In this document: piece by piece, positions 19,745 through 27,681 of the stretch
How positions within the stretch are numbered: the stretch's first letter is position 1
Layout of the letters: every line of letters starts with the position of its first letter
Assembly: GCA_963791905.1 (NCBI GenBank)
Contig: CAWBTX010000002.1
Coordinates: 372,001-436,000 of the forward strand
Source: Gaiellasilicea sp963791905
GTDB lineage: Bacteria > Actinomycetota > Thermoleophilia > Gaiellales > Gaiellaceae
Direction of reading: 5' to 3'
Length of the DNA: 64,000 bases
The notes under the pieces: model-generated
Seen by the model: only the letters and a program-made list of their open reading frames with translations
Told to the model about the DNA's origin: nothing
Databases searched by the model: none
Made by a program: the position numbers and the translations under genes

Positions 19745-21421
19745 ATGCGCGATCACCCGAGCCGCCGCACGTGGCGGCCGGCAGTCGCCGCCGTGGCCGC
19801 CTCCGTGGCGGTGCTCGGGGCGGCGCCGGCAGCCTCGGCGCACGCGGAGCTCATCACAACCGAGCCGGCCAACGACTCCGTCGTCGACACGTCGCCGGAG
19901 CGCGTCAGCCTGCGCTTCAACGAGCCCGTGGAGACGGCATTCGGCGCGGTCCGCGTCTTCGATGCCGACGCGCGTCGTGTCGACGAGGGGCGGCTCGAGC
20001 GTCCCGCCGCGGACACGGTCGGGGTCGCCCTCGAGCCGAGCCTCCCACGTGGCACGTACACGGTCACGTGGCGCGTCGTCTCGGAGGACGCGCACCCGGT
20101 CGCCGGCGCCTTCGTCTTCCACGTCGGGGCCGCCGGCGCGAACCCGGAAGGGATCGCCTCCGAGGTGCTCGATTCGGGGACGCCGCGGCACGTGAACGTG
20201 CTGTTCGACGTCGTGCGCTTCCTCGACTTCGCTCTGCTCCTGCTGGCCGTCGGCGGAACGCTCGCCCTCGCCCTCGTCCTTCGCGACGCGGGCGCAGTCC
20301 GGACCCGCCTCACCGGCGCCCTTGCGATCGCCTCGCTCGGGCTCGCCGCGGTCGCCGTCACGGGCATCGTCCTGCAAGGAGCGAAGGCGGGCGGCTTCGG
20401 CCTCGCCGACGCGTTCAACTGGGACGTCGTGTCGGCCGTGCTCGAGACGCGGTTCGGGCGGGTCGCGCTTGGCCAGGCGGTCGCAGCCGTTCTCCTCGCT
20501 GCGCTCGCACTCACGGTACGCCGGCGTGGCGAGGGGGCCGCCCTGCTCGACGGAGCCCTCATCGTCGCCGGAGCGCTCGTCCTCACGCCGGCGCTCGCGG
20601 GCCACGCGAGTGTCAGCGGCGCCGTCGCGTTCGTCGCCGATGTGGCACACGTCCAGGCCGGCGCCGCCTGGGTCGGCGGGCTCGCATTCCTCGTGCTCGC
20701 ACTCGTGTGGGCCGGCGGGGAACGTTGGACGCTGGCGGCTCGTGCGGTCCCGCGGTTCTCGACGCTCGCGGTGCTCTCGGTCGCGGTCCTGCTCGTCGCC
20801 GGCGTAGTCAACGGCTACCTGCAGGTACGGGCGTGGCGGGGGTTGTGGGAGACGACGTACGGCCTGCTGCTCCTCGCCAAGGTCGCGCTCGTCTTGCCGC
20901 TGCTCGCGCTCGGGGCGTACAACAACCGTTACGCCGTTCCGCGTCTCCGCGCGGGCCGGGCATCGAAGGCGGAGCAGCGCCGCTTCCTCCGGGTGGCGGG
21001 CTCCGAGCTCGCGCTGATGGCGGCGATCATTGCCGTCACGGCCGTCCTCGTCACGGAGCCGCCCGCCCGGGCGGAGGTCGCTCCACAGGGGCCGTATGCG
21101 ACGACCGCGCAGATCGGCGACCTCGAGCTCAATCTCGTGGTCGATCCGGCCGTTGCGGGCTCGAACCAGATCCACCTCTACCTGACCACACCTACGGGAC
21201 AACCGACCGACGTCGCCGAGGCAACCGTCGCGGCCACGCTCGCGAGCCGGCGGATCGGCCCGCTCCTGTTCCCCACCCACCGGGCGGGGCCGGGCCACTT
21301 CATCGCCCACGGCGCTCAGCTCACCCTGGCCGGCGACTGGCAGCTCCGCGTCGACACCCGCCGAGGCGAGTTCGACGCCGCGTCGGCGACTGTCTCCGTT
21401 CCAATCAGAAAGGAACCCTGA
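19745..21421 (+). CDS. CopC-CopD fusion, copper resistance/import protein (YcnJ-like)
   Basis: 558 residues, intact. Signal peptide ending PAASA-HAEL leaves an N-terminal His (HAELITTEPANDSVVD), the copper ligand of CopC. The CopC beta-sandwich continues to AHPVAGAFVFHVG with a second His. An eight-helix CopD membrane domain follows (VVRFLDFALLLLAVGGTLAL, VADVAHVQAGAAWVGGLAFL, TYGLLLLAKVALVLPLLALG), and a C-terminal extracytoplasmic domain begins near ARAEVAPQGPYATTAQIGDL. This matches YcnJ-type copper proteins. AGAGAG-like purines precede the ATG. Followed 2 bp later by a YcnI-like gene. Confidence 0.88.
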   Translation: MRDHPSRRTWRPAVAAVAASVAVLGAAPAASAHAELITTEPANDSVVDTSPERVSLRFNEPVETAFGAVRVFDADARRVDEGRLERPAADTVGVALEPSLPRGTYTVTWRVVSEDAHPVAGAFVFHVGAAGANPEGIASEVLDSGTPRHVNVLFDVVRFLDFALLLLAVGGTLALALVLRDAGAVRTRLTGALAIASLGLAAVAVTGIVLQGAKAGGFGLADAFNWDVVSAVLETRFGRVALGQAVAAVLLAALALTVRRRGEGAALLDGALIVAGALVLTPALAGHASVSGAVAFVADVAHVQAGAAWVGGLAFLVLALVWAGGERWTLAARAVPRFSTLAVLSVAVLLVAGVVNGYLQVRAWRGLWETTYGLLLLAKVALVLPLLALGAYNNRYAVPRLRAGRASKAEQRRFLRVAGSELALMAAIIAVTAVLVTEPPARAEVAPQGPYATTAQIGDLELNLVVDPAVAGSNQIHLYLTTPTGQPTDVAEATVAATLASRRIGPLLFPTHRAGPGHFIAHGAQLTLAGDWQLRVDTRRGEFDAASATVSVPIRKEP

Positions 21422-21423
21422 AC

Positions 21424-22107
21424 ATGAGAACACGAATCGCACTCCTCGCAGGACTGGCCGCGCTCGTCGCGGTCCCCGCCGCGGCCGCTCACGTAACGGC
21501 CAACCCGTCCGAGGCGCCCGCCGGCGGCTTCGCCATGATCTCGTTCCGTGTCCCCCATGGCTGCGAGGACTCTCCGACCACCTCGCTGACCGTTCGCATC
21601 CCGGACGGCACCCTCAACGTGACGCCCCAGGCCGTCCCCGGCTGGAAGGTGTCGACGAAGAGCGGCACGCTCGCGACCCCGGTCGAGAGCGAGGGCGAGA
21701 CGATCACGGAGGGGGTCAAGGAGGTCACGTGGAACGGCGGGGCGCTCGCGCCGCACGAGTTCACGGACTTCGGGATCAGCATGCGCCTCCCGGACAAGGA
21801 GGGCGAGACGCTCTGGTTCCCGGTTGTCCAGCGCTGCGCACAGGGCACGACCCGCTGGATCAAGATCCCGGTCGCAGGCCAGGAGGAGCCCGACACGCCT
21901 GCTCCAGGCGTGACGCTTGTCGCTGCCGAGGGTGAGCACGGCGCCTCCTCGGGTGCCGACGGCGAGACCGAGACGACGGCGGTGGAGCCGGTCGCAGCGG
22001 AGGACGATGACAACGTCGCGTACGTCGCGCTCGGGTTGGGCGCCGCCGGGCTGCTCGCAGGTGTCGGCGCGCTCGGTCTGACGTGGCAGAGGGGTCGCCG
22101 GGCGTGA
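21424..22107 (+). CDS. YcnI-like DUF1775 protein, membrane-anchored copper-binding candidate
   Basis: 227 residues. Signal peptide MRTRIALLAGLAALVAVPAA leaves an N-terminal HVTANPSEAPAGG, the His-first DUF1775/YcnI start that binds Cu(II) in characterised homologues. The body has ISFRVPHGCEDSPTTSLTVR, VPGWKVSTKSG and FPVVQRCAQGTTRWIKIP. An acidic linker and a C-terminal anchor VAYVALGLGAAGLLAGVGAL follow. Start lies 2 bp after the CopCD stop; the stop overlaps the next GTG. Confidence 0.88.
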   Translation: MRTRIALLAGLAALVAVPAAAAHVTANPSEAPAGGFAMISFRVPHGCEDSPTTSLTVRIPDGTLNVTPQAVPGWKVSTKSGTLATPVESEGETITEGVKEVTWNGGALAPHEFTDFGISMRLPDKEGETLWFPVVQRCAQGTTRWIKIPVAGQEEPDTPAPGVTLVAAEGEHGASSGADGETETTAVEPVAAEDDDNVAYVALGLGAAGLLAGVGALGLTWQRGRRA

Positions 22108-22749
22108 GCCGCGTTCTCAGCGTCGCGCTCGTCGCCGCCGCCTTCCTCGCCCCCACCGCCGCCGCCCACGGCGACGGTGGGGCGCGGGGCTTTCGCTCGA
22201 CGGTCACCTCCGTCCGCCCCTCGCTCGACGGCGTGACCGTGGAGGTGCGCGACGCCGATGACCGACTGCTGCTCCGCAACGACGGCCGGCAGGACGTGGT
22301 AGTGCTCGGGTACGACGGCGAGCCGTACCTCCGCTTCGCCGCCGCCGGCGGCGTGTTCCGCAACGCGAACTCGCCGGCGACCTATCTCAACGAGGAGCGG
22401 TACGGCGGCGTCGACGTGCCGGCCTCCGCCTCCGCGGCTGCCGAGCCTCGCTGGGAGCGCATCTCACGGGGGCGGTCCTACGAGTGGCACGACCATCGCA
22501 TCCACTGGATGAGCACGATCGACCCGCCGCAGATCCACCGAGCCGAAGACGAGCCGCACCATGTCTTCGACTGGAACGTGCCCGGCACGGTCGCCGGCAA
22601 GCCGCTCACGATCGCAGGCAGCCTCGACTACGAGCCGCCGCCCGAGGAGCAGGTTCGATCCGATCCTGATCGCGCCGGTCGTCGCTCTCGGGCTCGCCGG
22701 GGCGATCTTCTGGTGGGCTCGGAGCCGCTCGGCCCGGAGAGTCGCCTAG
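22104..22749 (+). CDS. Secreted, C-terminally anchored protein of the copper module (frameshifted)
   Basis: GTG at 22104 overlaps the YcnI stop. Signal peptide LSVALVAAAFLAPTAAAHGD leaves a possible N-terminal His. The ectodomain includes GYDGEPYLRFAAAGGVFRNA, NSPATYLNEERYGGVDVPAS, YEWHDHRIHWMS and HHVFDWNVPGTVAGKPLTIA, a histidine-rich stretch compatible with metal binding. A one-base shift near 22655 precedes the anchor LIAPVVALGLAGAIFWWARS. About 214 residues. Unknown function, conserved in position with CopCD/YcnI by inference. Its TAG shares CTAG with the convergent gene. Confidence 0.65.
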
Positions 22750-23423
22750 TGGTGGATCACGACCGGTGTGCCGAGCGGCATCTGCGCGATGAGGCGCCGT
22801 AGCACCGGCTCGGCGAGGTGCGGACAGCCCGCGGAGACGGCGCTCCCGATCCGTTCCCCGAAGGTCGTCGCACCGTGGAACGCGAGACGGCTACCGCCGC
22901 GCCAGCCCGCAGGCAGGTTCGGCTGGAAGCCGGACAGTGCGAGCACGCCGTAGCCGAACGCGCCCCCCCACGGGAAGCCCGAGAACCGGTCGGAGATGTG
23001 AAAGAGCCCGGTCGGGGTCGGCGACTCCGGACGGCCGATCGAGGCGTGGACGCGCCAACGCACGCGCGTGCCGAGCAGAACGATGAGCGTGCGGCGCGAG
23101 AGATCGAGGCGCATGCGGTAGAGCGGCCGCTGCAGGCGCATAGTGCGGTTCAGCCTCACCCAGGCCCGCCGGCCGTTTGCACCGAGCGCTTCGCTCTCGA
23201 CACGCAGCCAACGGCCGCGGCGCTCGACGACCAGGAGGTGAGACCGCTGGCCCCACCGCGTCACGGAGCGCACCGTCCCGATCCGCGCGCCGGCGGGAGA
23301 CGCATGCAGCACGGTCGCGGTCTTCAGGCGGAGCACCGCAACCCCTCGGTCCGCAGCCGTGGCCACCGACGGCCCGGCGAGCGCGGCAACCGCGACCGCC
23401 AGTGGCACTACCGACCGGTGCAT
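22746..23423 (-). CDS. L,D-transpeptidase (YkuD domain), secreted
   Basis: 225 residues; ATG at 23423. Signal peptide SVVPLAVAVAALAGPSVATA. An SH3-like N-terminal part (VLRLKTATVLHASPAGARIG) precedes the YkuD domain: LDLSRRTLIVLLGTRVRWRV, GRPESPTPTGLFHISDRF, and the catalytic FHGATTFGERIG ... SAVSAGCPHL containing the conserved His and Cys. It forms 3-3 cross-links in peptidoglycan. The 3' end shares CTAG (22746-22749) with the convergent copper-module gene. Confidence 0.88.
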   Translation of the reverse strand: MHRSVVPLAVAVAALAGPSVATAADRGVAVLRLKTATVLHASPAGARIGTVRSVTRWGQRSHLLVVERRGRWLRVESEALGANGRRAWVRLNRTMRLQRPLYRMRLDLSRRTLIVLLGTRVRWRVHASIGRPESPTPTGLFHISDRFSGFPWGGAFGYGVLALSGFQPNLPAGWRGGSRLAFHGATTFGERIGSAVSAGCPHLAEPVLRRLIAQMPLGTPVVIHH

Positions 23424-23589
23424 GCGGCGAGCCTCTGTCTGTCGTCCAGGCGAACTGCCTTCGTCGACACTCGAGCCGCAGGCCTGTCCACAGGCTACCC
23501 AGGGGTCGCCGGAGCGCAAGTCGAACGGTCAACGCGCTCCGCAGGAAGATGCTTCTACCTGAGAGAACCTGCGGGAATCTTTCCGCTGG
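23424..23589. other. Intergenic region with two small stem-loops
   Basis: 166 bp between the leftward gene ending at 23590 and the leftward L,D-transpeptidase start. It contains CCGCAGG (23539-23545) pairing with CCTGCGG (23568-23574) across 22 nt, positioned as a terminator for the upstream gene, and GCCTGT/ACAGGC (23482-23495) about 60 nt before the transpeptidase start. No known riboswitch consensus was recognised. Confidence 0.35.
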
Positions 23590-24477
23590 TCAGTTGACCT
23601 TGCACGCCCCGTCGGCGAAGTTCGCGCGCTGATCGGCGTTCGCCTCGCGATCCGAAGCCGCGTCGTAGGGTCCCGGAGCGGTCCCCTGCCAGAGGATGTC
23701 AGGGGTCACGCCGGGGCCGATGACGGTCGCCCGGTACTTCGTCCCCTGCCCGATCGGATTCTTGCCGTGCGGGTAGAAGCCGTAGCAGAACGTCCCCTTC
23801 GTCCTGTGGGCGAGGAAGCTGTTCTCCCGCTTCCAGCCGCCCCCGTAAGCCGAGTTGAAGGTGTCGACGTAGATGTTCCGGCCGAAGGTGTCGAGCGGGA
23901 CTCCGAAGCGGGTCGAGCGGAACCCGAAGACGCCCGAGCCGTTGTAGGTGAGCGAGCCGTAGAGGTGGTGGAAGCGGCGGTAGGACCAGTCCTGCTTGAT
24001 CGTCAGGACGGCGATGTCGCCGGTCCAGTGCGAGAGGTGCAGCTCCCAGACCGAACGCTCGGCCGTCGAGGGCACGCCGTAGTTCGGGAGGGCCCGCTGC
24101 CAGGCCTGTAGCGCCCAGTAGGAGCCGTCCGGCGCCTTGCACGCCGTCACGAGCCAGCCGAGCGCGGGGCCGTCGTAGTCGCCGCAGACGGATCCGAACG
24201 TCTTCCAGTAGCCGGCCCCGTGCTTGCCGTAGCCGCCGGCGTAGTCGAGGTCGAACGCGACCTGCTGGCGCGCGGTCGTTGGCGCGATCGCATTCACGGC
24301 ATCCCAGGCGAGCACGTGCTTGAGCTTTCCTCCGGAGCTGTACGTGAGGAGCGCCTCGCCCTTGCCGTTGACCGCGAGCTTGACGCCGGAGGCATTCCGG
24401 TCGATCAATTGGGATCCGTGAGCCGGTGCGGCCGGCAGAGCCACAAGAAGCGCCGCAAGTAGGAAGAGAAGCCGCAC
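23590..24477 (-). CDS. Secreted hypothetical protein
   Basis: About 295 residues from GTG 24477 (VRLLFLLAALLVALPAAPAH, signal peptide, cut before GSQL). Mature region is rich in aromatics and Gly: GKLKHVLAWDAVNAIAPTTA, GYWKTFGSVCGDYDGPALGW, GDIAVLTIKQDWSYRRFHHL, FCYGFYPHGKNPIGQGTKYR. Cysteines are few and could form disulphides. The regular beta-like pattern suggests a folded extracellular domain, but no family or catalytic site is recognised. Confidence 0.65.
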   Translation of the reverse strand: MRLLFLLAALLVALPAAPAHGSQLIDRNASGVKLAVNGKGEALLTYSSGGKLKHVLAWDAVNAIAPTTARQQVAFDLDYAGGYGKHGAGYWKTFGSVCGDYDGPALGWLVTACKAPDGSYWALQAWQRALPNYGVPSTAERSVWELHLSHWTGDIAVLTIKQDWSYRRFHHLYGSLTYNGSGVFGFRSTRFGVPLDTFGRNIYVDTFNSAYGGGWKRENSFLAHRTKGTFCYGFYPHGKNPIGQGTKYRATVIGPGVTPDILWQGTAPGPYDAASDREANADQRANFADGACKVN

Positions 24478-24562
24478 GGCGCCACCTCCGACTCGACGCG
24501 TCGATGCTAGCACCGGCGATCGGCCGCGGCTCATCCGGACGGGCGTCTCGCGCGACTTCCAG

Positions 24563-25045
24563 CTAGATCGTCTTGAACTGCTCGAACGGCTGGCGGCAGC
24601 TCTCGCAGTAGCGCACCGAGCGGCAAGGAGTCGGGCCGAAGATGTTGTCGAGCCGCGTTTCCGTCGAGCCGCAGTAGGGGCAGCGGAACGCCTTCGACTG
24701 CAGCTGCAGGAGCGTCGGCGGTTGCGCCGCGCGCGGTGTCGGCGGCGCGAAGCCGGCCGCGCGCAGCTTCTCGCGCCCCGCGGGCGTGATCCGGTCGGTC
24801 GACCACGAGTCGTCCAGGACGACGTCGACCTGAGGCTCCGCCCCGAGCCCGCGGATCGACTCCTCCATCAGCGTCCGCATCCGCTCGAGCGCGGGGCAGC
24901 CCATGAACGTCGGCGTGAACTCGATCCGCACCCGCTCGCCCTCGACCGCAACGGCCTTGACGACGCCGAGGTCGACGAGCGAGATGACGGGGATCTCGGG
25001 GTCCGGGATCTCCGCCAGCGTCTCCCACACCGCCTCGGCGGTCAC
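24563..25045 (-). CDS. paaD: Phenylacetyl-CoA epoxidase accessory subunit PaaD
   Basis: 160 residues; GTG at 25045 overlaps the paaC stop (GTGA). N-terminal MIP18/DUF59 domain (LAEIPDPEIPVISLVDLGVV, FTPTFMGCPALERM) and C-terminal zinc-binding segment CPYC ... CRSVRYCESCRQPFEQFKTI. PaaD assists maturation of the diiron oxygenase of the phenylacetate pathway. No paaE reductase or paaK ligase follows in this window. Confidence 0.92.
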   Translation of the reverse strand: MTAEAVWETLAEIPDPEIPVISLVDLGVVKAVAVEGERVRIEFTPTFMGCPALERMRTLMEESIRGLGAEPQVDVVLDDSWSTDRITPAGREKLRAAGFAPPTPRAAQPPTLLQLQSKAFRCPYCGSTETRLDNIFGPTPCRSVRYCESCRQPFEQFKTI

Positions 25046-25713
25046 CACTGCGCACCTGCCGGCGCCGAGCGCCGCACCATGGTCATCTCGCCGAGCAGCT
25101 CCTCGAGCTCTGCCTCGTGCCGCGAGCGCGGCACCGGCGCGTCGTCCGGCAACTCGAACGGGAGCCGCCCGCGGACGACCGCCTCGAAGCGGGATCGCAG
25201 CTCGTCGTCGAGGACGCCGAGCGCATACGGCCAGAGCTCCCGTACGCCCTCCTCCAGCCGCTCGCGCCCTTCCTCCGAGGCGAGCAGCCGCTCGAGCCAC
25301 ATCTCCGCGTGCATCCGGTGGTAGACCTCCTCGCGGTCCATCTTCGCCGCCAGCCCCGCGACTTCGGTGTCGTCGGACGCCTTCAGCGCGTCGACCCGGA
25401 TCGCGTCAGCCGTCTCGTAGAGCCAGTGGCGGCCGATCGTCCGGGCCCACTCCAGTCGGCGCAGCTCGACGAGCGGCGCGCACCGGTACTCCTGCGGCGG
25501 TCGGTCGAACGCGAGCGCGTCGGCGTCGGTGCCGAGATCCTGCGCCGCGAACTCGTAGAGCGCCCGCGCGTGGCCGATCTCGTTCTGCGCGATCGAGGAG
25601 AAGGCGACGTCCTCCTCGAGGTACGGCGCAATCCCCGTCCACTCCGAGTTGCGCCAGCCGAGGATCAGCTCGTCGTCGGCGATCTCGAGCAGCAGCCGAG
25701 CGCGTTCGCTCAC
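25042..25713 (-). CDS. paaC: Phenylacetyl-CoA epoxidase structural subunit PaaC
   Basis: 223 residues from GTG 25713 (SERARLLLEIADDELILGWR). Ferritin-like fold with IAQNEIGHARALYEFAAQDL and MDREEVYHRMHAEMWLERLL. In the PaaABCE complex PaaC is the non-catalytic partner holding PaaA. The 132-bp gap to paaB is unusually long for this operon and holds the paired palindrome element. Confidence 0.93.
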   Translation of the reverse strand: MSERARLLLEIADDELILGWRNSEWTGIAPYLEEDVAFSSIAQNEIGHARALYEFAAQDLGTDADALAFDRPPQEYRCAPLVELRRLEWARTIGRHWLYETADAIRVDALKASDDTEVAGLAAKMDREEVYHRMHAEMWLERLLASEEGRERLEEGVRELWPYALGVLDDELRSRFEAVVRGRLPFELPDDAPVPRSRHEAELEELLGEMTMVRRSAPAGAQW

Positions 25714-25739
25714 GAGCCCCAGCGCTCCCCGAAGACGAG

Positions 25740-25846
25740 CTTGTGTTGTTTCAACACAAGCGTTCGGGCCGCGGAGTGGTTTCGGGTGGTGCCTGCGCGA
25801 TCCGCGCCCCGGCCCGCGAGAAGTTTGTGTTGTTTCAACACAAGCT
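25740..25846. repeat. Paired palindrome element between paaB and paaC
   Basis: Two palindromes of the form CTTGTGTTG-TTT-CAACACAAG (25740-25760) and the same with first base T (25824-25844, stem extended by outer AG/CT to 25822-25846). Cores are 84 nt apart. The spacer begins CGTTCGGG and contains GGTTTCGGG (25778-25786), both also found in the spacer of the pair near 49.3 kb. The second copy overlaps the paaB stop codon. In the leftward (paa) direction both copies can be read LVLKQHK in one open frame. No T-tract, so not an ordinary terminator. Confidence 0.8.
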
Positions 25847-26139
25847 CATTCGGCCTGCGGCGCGGCCACTGTCGTCCCGGCACGCTCACGTGCCTCCTTC
25901 AGCCTCGCCTTGATCGAGTAGCCGTCGACGCGCCGGTACTTGAGGTCGAACTCGTCCGGGAACTCGTCGATCTCCATGATCTCCTCGCGCGGCACGACCC
26001 AGAGCGCCACCGACTCCTGCCGCCGCGCGTAGAACTCGCGTGCGTAGGCGTCGGCGAACTCGCGGTTCGGCGCGTGGAACGAGCCGCCGTGGACGAACGC
26101 CTGGCCCTTCCGCTCCTGGCGAAAGACCTCGAAGATCAC
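25846..26139 (-). CDS. paaB: Phenylacetyl-CoA epoxidase subunit PaaB
   Basis: 97 residues from GTG 26139. FEVFRQERKGQAFVHGGSFH, ADAYAREFYARRQESVALWV and EIDEFPDEFDLKYRRVDGYS are characteristic. PaaB is the small bridging subunit of the epoxidase complex. It starts 1 bp after the paaA stop. Its TGA lies within the stem of the downstream palindrome. Confidence 0.93.
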   Translation of the reverse strand: MIFEVFRQERKGQAFVHGGSFHAPNREFADAYAREFYARRQESVALWVVPREEIMEIDEFPDEFDLKYRRVDGYSIKARLKEARERAGTTVAAPQAE

Positions 26140-26140
26140 T

Positions 26141-27040
26141 TCACGCCGCCTCCGGCAGCATCACGCGCGAGACCCAGTCGACCTCGGCTCTCGACAGCCG
26201 CCGGAACGCGAGGCGCTCCTGCGATGCCGGCCCGTGGCCGGTGACGACGGCCATCAGCCTGTCCCAGTCGGGCTCGGTGTATTCCCAGACGCCGTCCTCG
26301 TTCTTACGCAGCTTCGGATCGGGGAGCTCGAGGCCGAGCTCGAGGATCTGCGGCACGTAGCCGTCGAGAAACTGCTGGCGCGCGTCTTCGTTGCCCTGGC
26401 TCTTGATCCGCCAGACGAACATCGGATCCTCGTCGGCCGGGATGGGCGTGCCGTGGAAGTGCATGAGCGGCTCCCACCACCGCAGGAGCGCCTCCTGGAC
26501 GAGCTCGAACTGCGCCGGCGTCCCTGTGACCATCGCGAGCACTGTGTCGCGCCCGTGCAGGATGTGGAACGACTCCTCCCAGCACACCTTCTTCATCACC
26601 CGTGCGTACGGGGCATACGAGCACTTGAGGAGCGCCTTCTGGCTGATGATCGCGGCCGCGTCGACGAGCCAGGCGATCACGCCGACGTCGCCCCAGCTGC
26701 GGGTCGGGTAGTGGAAGACGTTGTGGAACTTCGACTTGCCCGAGATGAGGTCGTCCAGGCACGCCTCCCGCGGCTTGCCGAGATCCTCGACGACGCGGTA
26801 GATCAGCTGGCAATGGCCGACCTCGTCCTGGATCTTCGCCGTCAGCGCCAGCTTGCGCTGCAGGGTCGGCGCGCGCAGGATCCAGTCGCGCTCCGGCAGC
26901 ACGCCCATGAGCTCCGAGTTGCCGTGCATCTCAATGAACTTGATCAGCCGGGCGCGGTACTCGTCGGGCATCCAGTCGCCCGTCTCGACCTGCCCGCCGC
27001 CCTGGACGAACTCGAGGAACTCCTGCGTTCGGGCGTCCAC
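26141..27040 (-). CDS. paaA: Phenylacetyl-CoA epoxidase catalytic subunit PaaA
   Basis: 299 residues from GTG 27040 with GGAGG upstream. Diiron carboxylate ligands are visible in KIQDEVGHCQLIYRVVEDLG and CWEESFHILHGRDTVLAM (ExxH pairs). It epoxidises the aromatic ring of phenylacetyl-CoA using oxygen. First gene of the leftward paaABCD operon; the PaaR-type operator lies 14 bp upstream of its start codon. Confidence 0.95.
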   Translation of the reverse strand: MDARTQEFLEFVQGGGQVETGDWMPDEYRARLIKFIEMHGNSELMGVLPERDWILRAPTLQRKLALTAKIQDEVGHCQLIYRVVEDLGKPREACLDDLISGKSKFHNVFHYPTRSWGDVGVIAWLVDAAAIISQKALLKCSYAPYARVMKKVCWEESFHILHGRDTVLAMVTGTPAQFELVQEALLRWWEPLMHFHGTPIPADEDPMFVWRIKSQGNEDARQQFLDGYVPQILELGLELPDPKLRKNEDGVWEYTEPDWDRLMAVVTGHGPASQERLAFRRLSRAEVDWVSRVMLPEAA

Positions 27041-27054
27041 GCTGGCCTCCCTTC

Positions 27055-27068
27055 CGAACGGTCGTTAG
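27055..27068. promoter_or_regulatory. PaaR-type operator in the paaA/tetR divergent region
   Basis: CGAACGGTCGTTAG matches every fixed position of the pseudopalindrome CNAACGNNCGTTNG that I recall as the Thermus PaaR operator. It sits between paaA and the divergent TetR-family gene, where a repressor released by phenylacetyl-CoA would control both. Binding is inferred, the match is seen. Confidence 0.8.
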
Positions 27069-27075
27069 CATCCAG

Positions 27076-27654
27076 TGTATCGCCACTCGACGCCACGAGC
27101 TAACCCGCCAGGCAGCACGGCTCTTCGCGGAGAAGGGCTATCACGGCACCTCGATGGGCGACCTCGCGCAGGCGATGGGAGTGCAGAAGGGCTCGCTCTA
27201 CTCCCTCACCGAGTCGAAGCAGGAGCTCCTCTACGAGACGATGCGCGAGGGCGCAGCCGCGTTTCACGCCGGTCTGGACGCGATCCCCGAGGAGACGCCG
27301 GCCGCGGAGAAGATCCGGCTGGCGCTGCGCGCGCACTTGCGCGTCGTCTCGGAGCAGCTCGACGTCGCCACCGTCTTCATCCGCGAATGGCGCTACCTCG
27401 AGGGAGAGCGTCGCGAGCAGATCGTCGCGGAGCGCCGACGCTACGAGGAGCGGCTGCGGGCGCTCTTCCGCGACGGGCGCGAGCACGGCGAGCTGCGCAC
27501 CGACCTGGACGAGAACGCCGCCGCGCTTCTGCTCCTGTCGGCCGCGAACTGGGCCTACACCTGGCTCGCGGCGGGGCGCGATACCGACGAGCTCGCGGAC
27601 TCGTTCGCGACGATCCTCGTCGACGGCATCCGCGGGTACGCGACTCGACCGTAG
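27076..27654 (+). CDS. TetR-family regulator, probable PaaR
   Basis: The N-terminal helix-turn-helix reads RHELTRQAARLFAEKGYHGT then SMGDLAQAMGVQKGSLYSL, followed by an all-helical effector domain (EKIRLALRAHLRVVSEQLDV, YEERLRALFRDGREHGELRT). About 190 residues. No good start codon lies in the helix-turn-helix frame; a GTG at 27075 is one base out of phase, so a one-base error near the 5' end is likely. Divergent from paaA with a PaaR-like site between, hence probable phenylacetyl-CoA-responsive repressor. Confidence 0.8.
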   Translation, partial: CIATRRHELTRQAARLFAEKGYHGTSMGDLAQAMGVQKGSLYSLTESKQELLYETMREGAAAFHAGLDAIPEETPAAEKIRLALRAHLRVVSEQLDVATVFIREWRYLEGERREQIVAERRRYEERLRALFRDGREHGELRTDLDENAAALLLLSAANWAYTWLAAGRDTDELADSFATILVDGIRGYATRP

Positions 27655-27681
27655 ACCTCCTGCCGAAGGATTCGCCTGCCG

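Noticed and set aside
23424..23589. Riboswitch upstream of the L,D-transpeptidase
   Set aside because: Two short stem-loops are present but I could not match conserved blocks of any riboswitch class, so only the stems are reported.
25740..25846. CRISPR-like or terminator interpretation of the paired palindromes
   Set aside because: Only two units per locus, no regular array and no cas genes; stems lack a T-tract and one pair lies inside E2 coding sequence.
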